Assembly: GCF_003337245.1 (NCBI RefSeq)
Contig: NZ_QPJE01000002.1
Location: 106,174-170,173, forward strand
Direction of reading: 5' to 3'
DNA length: 64,000 nucleotides
Source of the DNA: Halanaerobium sp. MA284_MarDTE_T2
GTDB taxonomy: Bacteria > Bacillota > Halanaerobiia > Halanaerobiales > Halanaerobiaceae
Position numbers and translations under genes: made by a program. Positions 63,883 through 64,000 of the stretch are shown here, in pieces; position 1 is the first letter of the stretch, and each line of letters begins with the position of its first letter. The notes beneath the pieces are model-generated. The model saw nothing but the letters and a program-made list of their open reading frames with translations, was not told the DNA's origin and made no database searches.

Positions 63883-64000
63883 ACCCTCCTCGGGGCAAGC
63901 CCACGAGGATTCCTGCTTCTTAGAAGTGGTAACCCACCATCTCCACAGGCTTAAAATCCTGTTAGCCCAACAGTATATCCTCTAACTTGCCTTTTGTATT
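63883..64000 (-). mobile_element. Probable right end of an IS200/IS605-type (tnpB) element, cut by window edge
   Basis: On the minus strand the sequence has AAGCAGGAATCC, then the hairpin CCTCGTGGGC-TTG-CCCCGAGG (63886-63909) and GGGTCAA. This order is typical of the 3' ends of tnpB elements, where the guide-like RNA scaffold lies. Just before it a frame reads QDFKPVEMVGYHF and a stop, resembling a TnpB C-terminus, but an earlier in-frame stop suggests decay. It sits inside the ferredoxin gene. The left end is outside the window. Confidence 0.5.

Overview
This window is a stretch of chromosome from a low-GC, strictly anaerobic, fermentative bacterium. The evidence is a class III (anaerobic) ribonucleotide reductase, the [FeFe]-hydrogenase maturase HydE, a tungsten-type aldehyde ferredoxin oxidoreductase, FeoB iron uptake and many TTG starts. 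The protein style is closest to the Halanaerobiales (Halanaerobium-like), but that is recall of family flavour and not a search result. Most genes lie on the minus strand.

Layout. 1-7000: 5' part of nrdD, then a zinc-type ABC transporter (znuA-C-B) co-transcribed behind a double-length DUF445 protein. 7001-7302: a dense cluster of DnaA-box-like sites. 7303-14405: a cation efflux protein, a LytS/LytT two-component pair, and an iron operon (DtxR-like regulator, FeoA, FeoB, small Cys-rich partner) behind a Fur-like box. 14766-18516: an exported flavin reductase with a covalent-FMN domain, a divergent NusG-II protein, and a TenA/methyltransferase pair. 19059-22080: a thiamine salvage operon (thiT-D-E-M) under a TPP riboswitch, enclosed by inverted copies of a MITE-like element. 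22659-38989: a complete de novo purine set (purL, D, K, E, B, C, F, M, N, H). An IS4-type element sits between purL and purD, and purD is preceded by a tandem guanine + PRPP riboswitch leader. 39154-47018: LysR regulator, chemoreceptor, HD-GYP and CBS-GGDEF proteins, HydE, SulP transporter. 47272-50755: PaaK/CapK-like adenylating enzyme, a frameshifted TetR regulator and a radical SAM protein. 50808-59731: the whole histidine pathway (hisZ-G-D-C-B-H-A-F-IE) with the histidinol phosphatase divergent from it. 59791-64000: MgtC protein, an FAD oxidoreductase, aldehyde ferredoxin oxidoreductase, and a ferredoxin gene cut by what looks like the right end of an IS200/IS605-type element.

The most unusual material is non-coding. 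A family of palindromic elements (about 8258-8462, 18556-18814, 18836-19050, 22166-22425, 22439-22633, 27629-27934, and an end fragment near 40063) shares one fold. It has a long imperfect stem, an AT-rich outer clamp, and one or two apical hairpins whose stems differ between copies while the loop keeps CAGGAnG. That is the motif repeated in CsrB-type RNAs that bind CsrA. One sub-family has the terminal inverted repeats of the local IS4-type element, so it looks like a MITE mobilised by that transposase. Other notable items are a stand-alone hairpin RNA candidate with its own promoter between purN and purH, a perfectly phased A-AAA-AAG slippery site in the transposase, and paired DnaA-box clusters.
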